64,000 nucleotides of DNA from CALDSL01 sp039810245 (GCA_039810245.1 JBDHWQ010000002.1:124001-188000); one strand, 5' to 3'; positions 43,969-53,297 are shown, counted from the first letter of the stretch. Numbers and translations: made by a program. Notes: generated by a model from the letters alone, not told the origin.

Positions 43969-44927
43969 CAGTTCTCCTCACTCTCATCATTGGAATCCGC
44001 GGGCGCGGGGCGGTCGTCCATCTTATCTAACAAACGTCGCAGTTCTTCATCCCATACCTCGTCCAGCGGGTTGAATACCATTTCCTGAAAAGCGGCTTCG
44101 ATTTCATCCAGGTGCGCCTGGATATCTACATCGGGTGATTCGCGCAGCAGCTCTTCAAACTTCTCGCGCACGGCAACCAATAGCTGGTCGCTGCTCTGCT
44201 CCAACTCATCCACCGGGATGTTGATTTTCAGCAGCCAGTTCAGCCGGCGCACGATGCCCAGCCAGGCGGTAAAGTCATTCTCGATACGCAGCGAGTTGCC
44301 AAGCTGTGACGCTCCGGTAAATTCGTAAGCGGGCACAAATGCGTAAAAACCGGCAAAGGACATACTCTGCTCGCCGGCGCGCTTGCACAGGATCGATTCA
44401 ATGCTGGCCCCGCCCTGGTAATCGGAAAACGTGACTGCCAGGTGGCTGAGCTCTTCGCGCATGCGGCGCTGGCTATAGATGCAGGAGATGTTGCGTTCTT
44501 TATCGTAGGGAACTTCGCCGTAAACGCCACCCACCCCCACAATGCGGCGCACACCCAGTTCCCGCGCCGCGGCAAGCAGCGCGCCAGTGTAACGCTCGAT
44601 ATCCATATGCGGCTCGTCACCCAGAAAGAGTACCAACCCGCGCCCGTCCAGTTCAACGTAATAAAACTCGTTGCGCGGCGTATCCAGCGATACGGGGTAG
44701 CCATCATCAAACTGCACTATCGGGCGCACCAGGTCGTGGGTACCGGGAAACTGGAACAGGTAAAATCCGTCGGAGCGCAGGTAGCCGAGCTTATCCGCGC
44801 CGAGGTGTTGGATGAGATAATCCGGAAGCCCGGATGATACTGCCCCGGCGTCAGCCCACTGGCGCCAACCGGCGATCATCACAATCTCTTTGGCCGATGG
44901 CTGGCGGTAGAATTCATAATCTGCCAT
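43968..44927 (-). CDS. PAC2 family protein (proteasome assembly chaperone-like)
   Basis: A 319-residue PAC2 protein: IMIAGWRQWADAGAVSSGLPDYLI-type start near residue 14, LVLFLGDEPHMDIERYTGALLAAARELG near residue 100, and RIVGVGGVYGEVPYD. Its C-terminal 60 residues are acidic and helical. PAC2 proteins are ATP-grasp-associated or proteasome-chaperone-like in actinobacteria and archaea, with no settled function in other bacteria. Start at 44927, with GAGG six bases upstream. No proteasome genes in the window. Confidence 0.82.
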   Translation of the reverse strand: MADYEFYRQPSAKEIVMIAGWRQWADAGAVSSGLPDYLIQHLGADKLGYLRSDGFYLFQFPGTHDLVRPIVQFDDGYPVSLDTPRNEFYYVELDGRGLVLFLGDEPHMDIERYTGALLAAARELGVRRIVGVGGVYGEVPYDKERNISCIYSQRRMREELSHLAVTFSDYQGGASIESILCKRAGEQSMSFAGFYAFVPAYEFTGASQLGNSLRIENDFTAWLGIVRRLNWLLKINIPVDELEQSSDQLLVAVREKFEELLRESPDVDIQAHLDEIEAAFQEMVFNPLDEVWDEELRRLLDKMDDRPAPADSNDESEEN

Positions 44928-45064
44928 GGTTCGCCTCACTTCTGTTAGGCCTGATCATTCGCAGAGTATATCCGAAAAACCACCGAATTTCATGGTTTTG
45001 TTCAACCCTGTGAAGCTTGGTGGGCTATAATTTGATGCAACCGATCTGCGTAGCGAGATTCGAC

Positions 45065-45577
45065 ATGAGCCGCAAACGCATCAAGCCGGCGCATCCGCTC
45101 CAGGAGGTGTTTCCTCCATCTGAACCGTGCAGCTGTGAGGTGTGCCGGGGCTTTTGCCAGAGGCCGGGCTGGTGGACGGTGCAAGAGGCGCAGTCAGCCA
45201 TCGGCGCGGGGCTGGCGGAACGGATGATGTTGGAACTGGCACCAGAACGCAGCTTTGGCGTGCTATCGCCGGCCTTCCGCGGCTGCGAAGGGCTGTACGC
45301 AATTGAAGAGCTGCGCCTCGGAGGCTGCACCTTTCAGCAAGACGGTTTATGCGCGCTGCACGGTACGGGAAATATGCCGCTGGAATGCCGTTTCTGCCAC
45401 CATGCGCGGCCGGGCCAGGGTGAGGTGTGCCATGCAGCGCTCGAACAGGACTGGAATACCCCGGCCGGGCAGGCGCTGGTCGTGCACTGGCAGCGAATTA
45501 CCGGCTTTTGGAAACGGAGCACAAACCAGGCAATGCGCAACTTGTTCATAAACCGGAGACATATAGGCGGTCAATGA
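45065..45577 (+). CDS. Cysteine-rich hypothetical protein
   Basis: A 170-residue protein with nine or more cysteines: CSCEVCRGFC near residue 22, CEGLY, GGCTF and GLCALHG near residues 75-100, CRFCHHA near residue 108 and CHAAL. This recalls YkgJ/UPF0153-like zinc or iron-sulfur proteins, though the spacing is not a clear match. The start is the ATG after the region GAGATTCGAC; a TATAAT at 45028-45033 could be its -10 box. Overlaps the next gene by four bases. Confidence 0.65.
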   Translation: MSRKRIKPAHPLQEVFPPSEPCSCEVCRGFCQRPGWWTVQEAQSAIGAGLAERMMLELAPERSFGVLSPAFRGCEGLYAIEELRLGGCTFQQDGLCALHGTGNMPLECRFCHHARPGQGEVCHAALEQDWNTPAGQALVVHWQRITGFWKRSTNQAMRNLFINRRHIGGQ

Positions 45578-46869
45578 GAAAAGTACCGGGATGGGTGGAT
45601 AAAGCCTGGCGCATGGCCGGTGTGCTGGCGCTGGTGGGATTGGTTATCATTTTTGGCTGGCGTGTGGCGCAAACACTGCGCAACCCGCCCAGCCTGGAGT
45701 ACCAGCGCAAGGGTGAGGCCTTTCTGGCGGATGGACGCTTGCCCGAGGCGGTGCTGTCGTTCCGGCAGGCCGTGGCGCAAGACCCGGCGAATACTCAGGC
45801 GCGCGGTCTGCTGGCGGATGCCTACCGGGCGCAGGGGCGGCTGCGCATGGCCGCGCGTTTTGACGAGCCGGGCGGCACACAGGTGGATACCGGCACTGGC
45901 CCCGCAACGTGGGTCTTTTCCGCGGTCGAATCAGCGCCTACGGGTGCAGCACTGGATGGCCAGCTCCTGGTAGCAGCCTATGAAGATGGCACACTGTTGG
46001 CGCTGCGGCTGGCGGACGGCGGGCTGGCCTGGCAGGTGAAGCTACCTGCGCAAGCCACGTCTACGCCAGCGCTGGACGGTGAACGCGTGTACGTGGGCGC
46101 GCAGGACGGCAGCCTGCGCGCGCTGCGCTACGCGGATGGCGCACCCGCCTGGACGTTTACAAGCGGCGGTCCCATTTTTGCGGCGGTGACTGTTGATGGG
46201 GGACGAGTCTATTGCCCCTCGAGCGATGGCAGCCTGTACGCGCTGGATGCTGCCAGTGGCGCGCTGTTATGGTCTTTCGGCACGCGTGGCGCGCTGCACA
46301 GCGCGGTGGCGACGGATGGCGCGCGCGTGGTGTTTGGCTCGTATGATGGGCGGCTGTACGCGCTCGACACAGCCAGCGGCGCTCCAACCTGGGGTGAAGG
46401 CTTCCTGAGCGGCGGCCCGGTGGAGAGCCAGCCGGCGATTGTGGAGAACCGCGTAATCGCCGGTTCAGGTGATGGGCGCGCCTACGCGCTGGCGCTAAAC
46501 AGCGGCGGGCTGTTCTGGCGTGTTTCTACGCCGGACGCGATCTACGCCGCGCCGGTGGTGGCGGATTGCGTGGCCTATATCGCCTCCAGCGGGAAGACGC
46601 TCACCGCGGTGGACCTGGTCAGCGGAGAAAAGCGCTGGCAGGTGCAACTTCCGGGCAGCCTGCGAAACCCGCCAGCGATGACGGAAAGCCACCTGTACCT
46701 GATTGTCGAGGCGGACGCCGGGCTGTACCGGGTAGACCGCGCCAGCGGATTGGTGGAGAAGGTGATCGATACGGGCGATTGGACCGCGGCCGGGCCGTGG
46801 CTTGCTGGCGAGCGGCTGTATGTGCTGGGCCGGGATGGCGCAGTGCTGGCATATCCCCTGTCGCGCTGA
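45574..46869 (+). CDS. Membrane-anchored PQQ-like beta-propeller protein
   Basis: A 431-residue protein. One N-terminal helix (GVLALVGLVIIFGWRVAQ, residues 14-32) anchors it, then a TPR-like pair (AFLADGRLPEAVLSFRQAVAQDP) near residues 48-75. From about residue 105 to the end there are seven or so repeats of the PQQ-propeller type with DG.LYALD..SG cores (GSLYALDAASGALLWSF, GRLYALDTASGAPTW). These are BamB/dehydrogenase-like scaffolds; no PQQ enzyme active site is evident. ATGA overlap with the upstream gene. Converges on the polyferredoxin gene. Confidence 0.8.
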   Translation: MRKVPGWVDKAWRMAGVLALVGLVIIFGWRVAQTLRNPPSLEYQRKGEAFLADGRLPEAVLSFRQAVAQDPANTQARGLLADAYRAQGRLRMAARFDEPGGTQVDTGTGPATWVFSAVESAPTGAALDGQLLVAAYEDGTLLALRLADGGLAWQVKLPAQATSTPALDGERVYVGAQDGSLRALRYADGAPAWTFTSGGPIFAAVTVDGGRVYCPSSDGSLYALDAASGALLWSFGTRGALHSAVATDGARVVFGSYDGRLYALDTASGAPTWGEGFLSGGPVESQPAIVENRVIAGSGDGRAYALALNSGGLFWRVSTPDAIYAAPVVADCVAYIASSGKTLTAVDLVSGEKRWQVQLPGSLRNPPAMTESHLYLIVEADAGLYRVDRASGLVEKVIDTGDWTAAGPWLAGERLYVLGRDGAVLAYPLSR

Positions 46870-46906
46870 ATCATAAAGAGAGGTTTGCCTCGCCGATATA
46901 GGTGGG

Positions 46907-48343
46907 TCAGCCCCGAGGAATGTCGACCGGTTCGACACGGATAGCGCTGCCGGGAACCGGGCAGCCGGATTCACAGCGCCCGCAGCCGGTGCAGCGGTTG
47001 GGGTCCACGGTGACGCGGCCATGGTAGGCCACCGCGGCGCTGTTCAGGCATGCCTCAACGCACACCAGGCACTTGGCGCCCTGATCCCAGGCCAGGCAGG
47101 CATCTCGCTGCACGCGGGCGATGCCGATATGCATTTCCTCGCGCGTCACTGGCAGGATGGCCCCCACCGGGCACGCTTTGGCGCATAAATCCGGGCAGGA
47201 TGGGTTGAGCGCGCACCCGCCCTGGCGTGGTACAAGCACCGGTGTACCCAATCCGGCCAGGCCACTTTCCAGCAGCGCGGGGCGCAGGCCGCCGGTGGGG
47301 CAAACGCGGATGCATTCCTGGCACAGGATGCAGGCCCGCAAAAATTCATTCTCGGGCAGCGCGCCGGGCGGGCGCAGCACGGGCTTTTTGGGAGCAGCTT
47401 CGGCCAGCGGGATGAGCGCTGCGCCGAGCACGGCCGCTCCTGCGGTGCGCAAGAAAGCACGGCGGCTGGCGGACGGTGCGCCTGCCTGCGCCTGCGAACG
47501 CTCGCCCCGGTGGAAGTCAAAGTAGATGCCATCCTGCGGACAGGCAGCGGTGCATTCCAGGCAGAAAGTGCATTGGGAATAATCTGGCGTATCCACACCG
47601 CTGGACAGCGCGTTCATCGGGCAGGCGCGCTCGCACTGGCGGCAATGGGTGCAGGTGATGGGATTTACATGATGGCGCAGGAGGCTAAAGCGCGAAACCA
47701 GGCCCAATAACGCGCCAAACGGGCACAGGTTGCGGCACCAGAAGCGCGGCTGCCACCATTCCAGCACCACCAGGCCGGTCAATGCCAGCAACAATGCCGC
47801 CCCGGCCGCCACCCACGCCGCGCGCGGCCCGGCGATCAGACCGGCCAGGCTGGTGCTGGCCCGATGGAAAATCACAAGCGGATCGAACAGGCCCAGGTAG
47901 CGCAGCGAGTACAGCGAAGCGCCCAAAATCACCGCCAGCAGCGCGTAGCGCAGCGTACTATTGCGGTTGGGCGGGAACAGACCGCGCACTGGGCGCAGGG
48001 GTTTGCGCTTGCGCCAGAAAGCCAGTGGTCGCAGCAGATCAAACAGCGTGCCGAGCGGGCAAACCCAGCCGCAGAAGGAGCGGCCAACAATAAGCGAGGC
48101 AGCCAACAGCAGCAGCGGCCCGGCAATGATCAACGCCAGGCCACGGCCCAGTGCTGCTCCAAATCCAGCCAGCGGGTCGAAAGGCAGCAGCCAGGATGTA
48201 AATACCGGGGCGGGCGCCATGCTGGCGCGCCGGTAGAGCGCTACCCCCAGCGGGTGGAGGAACAGCAGCAGAAACGAAAGCTGCACCAACCAGCGGCCTG
48301 CGCGTGCCAGCGCGACGCGTGTCGCAAGATCAGTCTTTCGCAT
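46907..48343 (-). CDS. Membrane polyferredoxin (NapH/MauN-like 4Fe-4S protein)
   Basis: A 478-residue redox protein. The first 210 residues hold about five membrane helices and the NapH-type motifs CGWVCPLGTLFDLL near residue 88 and CRNLCPFGALLGL near residue 200. Ferredoxin clusters follow: CTHCRQCERACP near residue 228, CTFCLECTAACP near residue 255, then CILCQECIRVCP near residue 334, CPDLCAKACP, CLVCVEACLN and CTGCGRCESGCP near residue 460. Between the two sets lies a Tat-like SRRAFLRTAG with a hydrophobic stretch near residues 290-312. It transfers electrons across or along the membrane. Starts within the end of the DUF362 gene. Confidence 0.85.
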   Translation of the reverse strand: MRKTDLATRVALARAGRWLVQLSFLLLFLHPLGVALYRRASMAPAPVFTSWLLPFDPLAGFGAALGRGLALIIAGPLLLLAASLIVGRSFCGWVCPLGTLFDLLRPLAFWRKRKPLRPVRGLFPPNRNSTLRYALLAVILGASLYSLRYLGLFDPLVIFHRASTSLAGLIAGPRAAWVAAGAALLLALTGLVVLEWWQPRFWCRNLCPFGALLGLVSRFSLLRHHVNPITCTHCRQCERACPMNALSSGVDTPDYSQCTFCLECTAACPQDGIYFDFHRGERSQAQAGAPSASRRAFLRTAGAAVLGAALIPLAEAAPKKPVLRPPGALPENEFLRACILCQECIRVCPTGGLRPALLESGLAGLGTPVLVPRQGGCALNPSCPDLCAKACPVGAILPVTREEMHIGIARVQRDACLAWDQGAKCLVCVEACLNSAAVAYHGRVTVDPNRCTGCGRCESGCPVPGSAIRVEPVDIPRG

Positions 48344-49664
48344 GCCCACCCTCTGACCCTGGTTTCGCTGGCGGTGTGCGCCGGCCGCGAGCGGCTGCCA
48401 CCACGCCAGCGCCCACCAGTACCCCGGCGGCCGGGATCAGCGCCATGTTGAGGAAGGGGCGCGGATCCACCACCGGTTGCGTGCAGGCCGCGTCCGCGGC
48501 AGCGTGGATGCCCACCGCCTGCATACCGGCGCCGGGTGGCAGCGGCGTAGCGGTGGGAAATGGCGTCGGCGTGCCGATTACAATGGGCGATCCTGATGCG
48601 GCAGCCGGCTGTTCCATGACCTTGGTAGGCTCGGGGGTGGGGGATGGGCTGGTTGGCGTGGGCATACCCACCGAAACCAGGCGGAAACGCTGGTCGGCGA
48701 TGGCAGCATCCAGGTCGATACTGCCCACGTCGCTTTCTGCTGCGCGCAGCAGGTAAGGCAGCTCGTCGGGCAGCATATCAAAGTAATTGATACAGGCATA
48801 TGTATCGATCAGCACCGGATCGGTGCCGGCCAGCACCTGATTGACCCGGCGCACCACATTGGGGTTGGTCAGCTCGGTTTCAGGTCCGGCGCACACACGG
48901 TAACTGCCGTACGGCAGGCGCACGCGCAGTGCTTCGAGGATATGCAAGTGTGCCTGGATGGGCGATGGCGAGGACAGATCAGCGATGCCCTGTTCCAGGT
49001 TGGCATGCAACAGCCCCGGAGATTGCAGGAAGCCCATCATGTGCTTGAGTGCCATGGTGGCCTTGGTAACGTTATGCGATTTTGCCAGCCCCATGTTGAT
49101 ACGCAGGTCGGCTTTGACTGCTTCGGCCATTACACCCATTTTGGAGTAGGCTTTGCCGGCCTGCAGCTCTACCACTTCCCACGTGCTGCGATGCGCGTTA
49201 TTTCGATCAGGGAACAGGCCTTCGACATCTTCATCTTTTACCACCTGCCCGATGCCCGACACGCGCAGTGACTCGGCCGTGCCAGGATCTATGGAACAGT
49301 GATCCATGACGATAATACTGCCCGCGCCGGCGTCTTTTACCAATTGGATCAGCGCGCGCAGCAGCTCGGGATCGCTGGACGATGCCGTCCCGGGTGGATA
49401 CGCCCAGGTGGCATTAGGTTTGATGGCTACGCGCATTCCGGGGCGTATAAATCGCCTCACGCCACCCAGTGCATCCAGCGCGGCGGTGAGGATGGCGCGC
49501 GGTGCGTCAGCATCAACCCCAGATGCCAGCGCAACCAGCGGCTCGGCCTGCGCGCGAACGGGGATCGGCTCGGCCGGAAGAAAGGGCAGCAGGCGCATCG
49601 CACTCGCACCGATAATACCTTTTCCGATCAACCCTAGAAATTCTCTGCGCGTGATGGGACGCAT
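48330..49664 (-). CDS. DUF362 protein with Tat signal
   Basis: A 444-residue DUF362 protein. The N-terminus PITRREFLGLIGKGIIGASAMRLLP is a twin-arginine signal, so it is exported folded. The DUF362 core has VAIKPNATWAYPPG near residue 84, DHCSIDPGTAESLRVSG near residue 120 and LRINMGLAKSHNVTKATMALKHMMG near residue 190. A Ser/Pro/Thr-rich linker near residues 335-370 leads to a hydrophobic helix (LIPAAGVLVGAGVVAAA) before the end, probably a C-terminal anchor. DUF362 often accompanies ferredoxin domains; here the polyferredoxin gene overlaps its 3' end by 14 bases. Confidence 0.82.
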   Translation of the reverse strand: MRPITRREFLGLIGKGIIGASAMRLLPFLPAEPIPVRAQAEPLVALASGVDADAPRAILTAALDALGGVRRFIRPGMRVAIKPNATWAYPPGTASSSDPELLRALIQLVKDAGAGSIIVMDHCSIDPGTAESLRVSGIGQVVKDEDVEGLFPDRNNAHRSTWEVVELQAGKAYSKMGVMAEAVKADLRINMGLAKSHNVTKATMALKHMMGFLQSPGLLHANLEQGIADLSSPSPIQAHLHILEALRVRLPYGSYRVCAGPETELTNPNVVRRVNQVLAGTDPVLIDTYACINYFDMLPDELPYLLRAAESDVGSIDLDAAIADQRFRLVSVGMPTPTSPSPTPEPTKVMEQPAAASGSPIVIGTPTPFPTATPLPPGAGMQAVGIHAAADAACTQPVVDPRPFLNMALIPAAGVLVGAGVVAAARGRRTPPAKPGSEGGHAKD

Positions 49665-49760
49665 GTTGTTCTCCGTGATCGTCTGTGAAACGTTCTATTA
49701 TTATGCGGCAGCCGGGGAGGAAAACAGATGTAACAAAAATCATCTATTTTGTGTGATCAA

Positions 49761-49794
49761 AAAGCTCAGGCAGCCTGGAGGCCGCCTGAGCTTT
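49761..49794 (-). terminator. Intrinsic terminator after pckA
   Basis: An 11-bp stem (AAAGCTCAGGC and complement) is followed on the - strand by a T-run, placed 24 bases after the pckA stop. Confidence 0.75.
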
Positions 49795-49817
49795 ACAGTA
49801 CCCTATTTTGCGCCAGC

Positions 49818-51428
49818 TCATGCGCGGATGCGCGGGCCGGCGGTGATCACTTCGGGGGTAACTTCCGAGGAAAACTGGCCGAAATTGCGCTCAAAGCGCG
49901 CGATCAGATCGGCGGCCTGCGCGCGGTAGGCCTGCTTATCCACCCAGGTGTTTTCCGGGCGCAGCAGCGTGTCGGGCACATCAGGTACGTGACAGGGCAG
50001 CTCCAGGTTGAAATAATCGTCACGGCAAAGCTGGCTCTCGTCTATTGTGCCGGTGAGCACAGCACGCACCATGGCGCGCGTATACGGCAATTTGATGCGT
50101 TCGCCCACTCCGTACGGGCCGCCGGTCCAACCGGTGTTGATCAACCAGACTTTGGCTTTATGGCGGGCAATCTTCTGGCCTAACAGATTGGCGTATTTGT
50201 TGGGGTGGAGTGGCAGGAATGGCGAGCCAAAGCAGGTCGAGAACGTGGCCTGTGGCTCAGCGCCCAGACCTTTTTCGGTGCCGGCAATCTTGGAGGTGTA
50301 ACCGGAGAGAAAGTAATACATGGCCTGCTCTGCAGACATGCGCGCAATGGGTGGCAGCACGCCGAAGGCATCCGCGGTAAGGAAGAAGATGTTTTCCGGA
50401 TGGCCGGCGTAGCCTTCATCCACGTGGTTGGGAACGTAATCAATTGGGTATGCGGCGCGGGTATTTTCGGTGTAGCGGTCGCTTTCAAAATCCACCAGGC
50501 GCGTTTTCTCGTCCATGACCACATTTTCCAGCACGGTGCCAAAGCGGCGCGTGGCTTCCCAAATTAATGGCTCCAGGTTCGGGCGCAGGCGAATGGTCTT
50601 GGCATAACAGCCGCCTTCAAAGTTAAACACGCCATCGTCTGCCCAGCCGTGCTCATCATCACCAATAAGCTGGCGCTCGGGGTCAGAAGACAGGGTGGTT
50701 TTCCCGGTGCCGGATAGGCCAAAAAACAGGGCCACGTCACCCCGCGCGCCAACATTGGCCGAGCAGTGCATAGAAAGCACGCCGCGCAACGGATTCACGT
50801 AATTGAGCACGGTGAAAATCGACTTCTTGATCTCGCCGGCGTAGCTGGTTCCACCGATCAGCACCATGCGGCGGGCGAAATTGACAATGATGAAGGTGCT
50901 GGAGTTCGTTCCATCCTGTGCCGGGTCGGCGAGGAAATCCGGGCAGTGCAGCACGGTATACTCAGGGGTGTGCTTCTGCATCTTGTCCACCGGCAGGCGC
51001 AGGAACAGATTGTGGGCGAACAGGGCTGCCCAGGCTTTTTCGGAAATGACGCGGATGGGCACCTGGTAGGCGGGGTGCGCGCCGGCGATCAAATCTTGAA
51101 CAAAGACTTCACGCCCCTGCAGGTAAGCTACCATTTTTGTGAACAGGGCGTTGTACTTCTCTGCGGAAAGCGGTTGGTTGACCTTACCCCACCAGATTTC
51201 GCCGCTCGTTAGAGAGGGATCCTGCACCACAAATTTATCATTGGGAGAGCGCCCGGTATGCTGGCCAGTGAGCACGACGACCGAGCCGAGCCTGGCAAGC
51301 TCGCCTTCACCGCGGTGGACAATCTGTTCCACTAGCTCGGGTGGAAAGAGATTCCAATAGATGGTCTTTAAGTTCCGCAGGCCCTGCTGGTCCAGACCAT
51401 AATCCGCGGGTATTCCCTTAATCTGCAT
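49818..51428 (-). CDS. pckA: Phosphoenolpyruvate carboxykinase (ATP)
   Basis: PckA interconverts oxaloacetate plus ATP with PEP, CO2 and ADP. The 536-residue protein has LTGQHTGRSPNDKFVV near residue 53, the kinase P-loop FFGLSGTGKTTLS near residue 235, the metal site DDEHGWADDGVFNFEGGCYAK near residue 255 and the adenine loop near residue 430 (INTGWTGGPYGVGERI). Length is standard for the ATP type. In anaerobes it can run towards oxaloacetate. Monocistronic between two hairpins. Confidence 0.95.
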   Translation of the reverse strand: MQIKGIPADYGLDQQGLRNLKTIYWNLFPPELVEQIVHRGEGELARLGSVVVLTGQHTGRSPNDKFVVQDPSLTSGEIWWGKVNQPLSAEKYNALFTKMVAYLQGREVFVQDLIAGAHPAYQVPIRVISEKAWAALFAHNLFLRLPVDKMQKHTPEYTVLHCPDFLADPAQDGTNSSTFIIVNFARRMVLIGGTSYAGEIKKSIFTVLNYVNPLRGVLSMHCSANVGARGDVALFFGLSGTGKTTLSSDPERQLIGDDEHGWADDGVFNFEGGCYAKTIRLRPNLEPLIWEATRRFGTVLENVVMDEKTRLVDFESDRYTENTRAAYPIDYVPNHVDEGYAGHPENIFFLTADAFGVLPPIARMSAEQAMYYFLSGYTSKIAGTEKGLGAEPQATFSTCFGSPFLPLHPNKYANLLGQKIARHKAKVWLINTGWTGGPYGVGERIKLPYTRAMVRAVLTGTIDESQLCRDDYFNLELPCHVPDVPDTLLRPENTWVDKQAYRAQAADLIARFERNFGQFSSEVTPEVITAGPRIRA

Positions 51429-51700
51429 AGCGTATCCTCCAGTAGGTCATCATAAGTTTTCCCAGTTGTTTACCGGCACAAAATCACCTGCCATTTCTGG
51501 CAGGTGTGTAATCATGCCGCGATATTTCGCGGACAGAGGAGAGATGCTGGTTCGAACAAATGTGGCTGGCAACGGCTGCGCTACCGGCGCAGGGAGAAGT
51601 TTTCGCTCTTGGTTTTGCGGACCGTTTGCCATGGCTTCCGTTTCCCGTTGTTGGTTTGTGCATCGGCCAGAAGAACACGCAGCCCGGCGCTGCCACCGCT
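51429..51700. other. 272-base gap between nusB and pckA
   Basis: Contains the hairpin at 51485-51506 and a weaker 6-bp one at 51517-51532. Short reading frames on both strands lack recognisable boxes or families, and I do not call a gene. Confidence 0.5.
51485..51506 (-). terminator. Hairpin after nusB
   Basis: CACCTGCCA pairs with TGGCAGGTG around a TTTC loop; on the - strand it is followed by a modest T-rich stretch (ATTTTG). Could end the nusB transcript before pckA. Confidence 0.5.
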
Positions 51701-52147
51701 TCAGGCAGGTGGATTTTGTCGCAAGCCAAAAATCTGGTGTATTTCATTCTGGCGATTGGCCAGGCTGCCCAACACACCATTGACAAAGCGCGGAGTGCTG
51801 TCTGAGCCGTACAGTTTCGCCAGCTCGATGGCTTCATTGATCGCCACTTTGACCGGCGTGCAGCCCTCGACAGCAAATTCCCACAGTGCGATGCGCAAAA
51901 TATTGCGATCGATTATCGCTACCTGATCCAGCGGCCATTCCGGCGCATGCTGAGAAATGAAATCGTCCAGCTTACTCACCAGGGGCAGCACACCGAAGAT
52001 GATCTGGCGGCTGAATTCGACCAGGTTTTCCTCCAGTGGTTCCTCTTCCAGCCGGTTGATCAGAACTTCACCGGGCGGATGCCCCATGATGTCAGTTTCG
52101 TATAAGACTTGCAAGGCAATGCCACGCGCCTTGGTGCGAGATTTCAT
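51701..52147 (-). CDS. nusB: Transcription antitermination factor NusB
   Basis: A 148-residue all-helical protein with the NusB pattern: RTKARGIALQVLYETDIMG at the N-terminus, WPLDQVAIIDRNILRIALWEFAVEG near residue 70 and VAINEAIELAKLYGSDSTPRFVNGVLG near residue 104. It forms the NusB/NusE complex at boxA of rRNA leaders. Follows the Gls24 gene by six bases, a common pairing in Gram-positive-type genomes. Confidence 0.92.
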   Translation of the reverse strand: MKSRTKARGIALQVLYETDIMGHPPGEVLINRLEEEPLEENLVEFSRQIIFGVLPLVSKLDDFISQHAPEWPLDQVAIIDRNILRIALWEFAVEGCTPVKVAINEAIELAKLYGSDSTPRFVNGVLGSLANRQNEIHQIFGLRQNPPA

Positions 52148-52153
52148 AGGTTT

Positions 52154-52528
52154 TTAGGGTTCAACTTCCGATTGATAATCGATATCTTCGACGTGCACAT
52201 TGACTTTGCCAACATCCATTCCCACCATTTCGGATATGGCTCGCGATACCTGATGCTGGATGGTATGGCATACCTCGCGCACATTCACATCGCGCTTGAG
52301 CACTACGTACAGGTCAGCGTTGACAGTATTGTTATCGACTGTCACGCGCACGCCCTGGTTTGGGCCTTTCCTGAAAAAGCGATTGACTTCACCCGGAGCA
52401 ATGGCAAGCTGGCTGACGCCGGGGACGCTCAGCGTGGTCAAACGCGCAATGGTTACCAACACTTCCGGCGCGATTGTAGTTTTCCCTGGAGTACGCTGTT
52501 GATTGTTCATGCTCTCTCCGTACGACAT
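52154..52528 (-). CDS. Asp23/Gls24 family protein
   Basis: A 124-residue Gls24-type protein: GKTTIAPEVLVTIARLTTLSVPGVSQLA near residue 14 and VNVREVCHTIQHQVSRAISEMVGMDVGKVNVHVEDI at the C-terminus. Relatives are cell-envelope stress or membrane-associated proteins. It sits directly before nusB, as amaP/yqhY-like genes do in Firmicutes. Confidence 0.85.
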   Translation of the reverse strand: MSYGESMNNQQRTPGKTTIAPEVLVTIARLTTLSVPGVSQLAIAPGEVNRFFRKGPNQGVRVTVDNNTVNADLYVVLKRDVNVREVCHTIQHQVSRAISEMVGMDVGKVNVHVEDIDYQSEVEP

Positions 52529-52554
52529 TAAGGTACTGCTATTATAACGTATTC

Positions 52555-53295
52555 CTACAAAGTATTCTGGAGAAAGTCCAGCGTGTAGCGAGCCGCGAGA
52601 TCCAGCTCGCGGTCAAGTATGAGCACATGGGTGGAGTGTTCCAACCAGAATAATTCCTTGCGCGTGGAACCTATGCGGTCGTAGACCATCTGGGCGCTCT
52701 GCGGATCAATTGTCTGGTCGAGAAGGCCTTGAACAATCAACGCGGGGGTATGGATGTAGGGCAGGCGAAGAAGCACCTGGCGCTGCAGCCGGTAGAGCTG
52801 CGCGGCTGCGCGCAGCGAGTTGACCTGGTACCCTTGCCAGGACATATCACCGCCACCGCGGCGTTTGGGCGGGTACGGCCGCACCAGGGCCAGCCAGCGC
52901 GCCCACTGCAGGTGGCGCACGTGCAACGCGGGCGCGTACAGCATGATCCCTGCAATTTCCGGGTACTGGCGAGCGAGCATCAACGCCAGCAGCCCACCCA
53001 TCGACTCGCCGCCCACAAAGATGGTAGAGCATTTCAAGTTGAGGCCCTGGTAGGCGTCACGAGCACAGGAAAGCCAATCCTGCCAGGTAGTGCGGCTCAG
53101 CTCTTCGGGCGTGGTGCCGTGGCCAGGCAACAGCGGCCCAGCCACGCTGTACCCGTTCTGGTGCAGGATTTTCCCAATGCTGCGCACTTCGACGGTGGTA
53201 GCAGTCAGGCCGTGCAGCAGCAGCACACCCACCTCGCCAGCAGGCCAGAAGAACGAGGAACCGTCCAGATCGGGGTGCTGCAGCACTGATGCCAT
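52555..53295 (-). CDS. Alpha/beta hydrolase, carboxylesterase type
   Basis: A 246-residue serine hydrolase like the Est30 monoacylglycerol/carboxylesterase group. GVLLLHGLTATTVEVR near residue 24 gives the oxyanion site, GGESMGGLLAL near residue 93 the nucleophile Ser, GLLDQTIDP near residue 193 the Asp, and HSTHVLILDRE near residue 223 the His. Ends a few bases upstream of the Gls24 gene. Confidence 0.83.
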   Translation of the reverse strand: MASVLQHPDLDGSSFFWPAGEVGVLLLHGLTATTVEVRSIGKILHQNGYSVAGPLLPGHGTTPEELSRTTWQDWLSCARDAYQGLNLKCSTIFVGGESMGGLLALMLARQYPEIAGIMLYAPALHVRHLQWARWLALVRPYPPKRRGGGDMSWQGYQVNSLRAAAQLYRLQRQVLLRLPYIHTPALIVQGLLDQTIDPQSAQMVYDRIGSTRKELFWLEHSTHVLILDRELDLAARYTLDFLQNTL

Positions 53296-53297
53296 GT

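Noticed and set aside
51450..51632. A 60-codon frame on the - strand between nusB and pckA
   Set aside because: It overlaps the hairpins of that gap, its SD spacing is poor and no family is evident; too weak to call.
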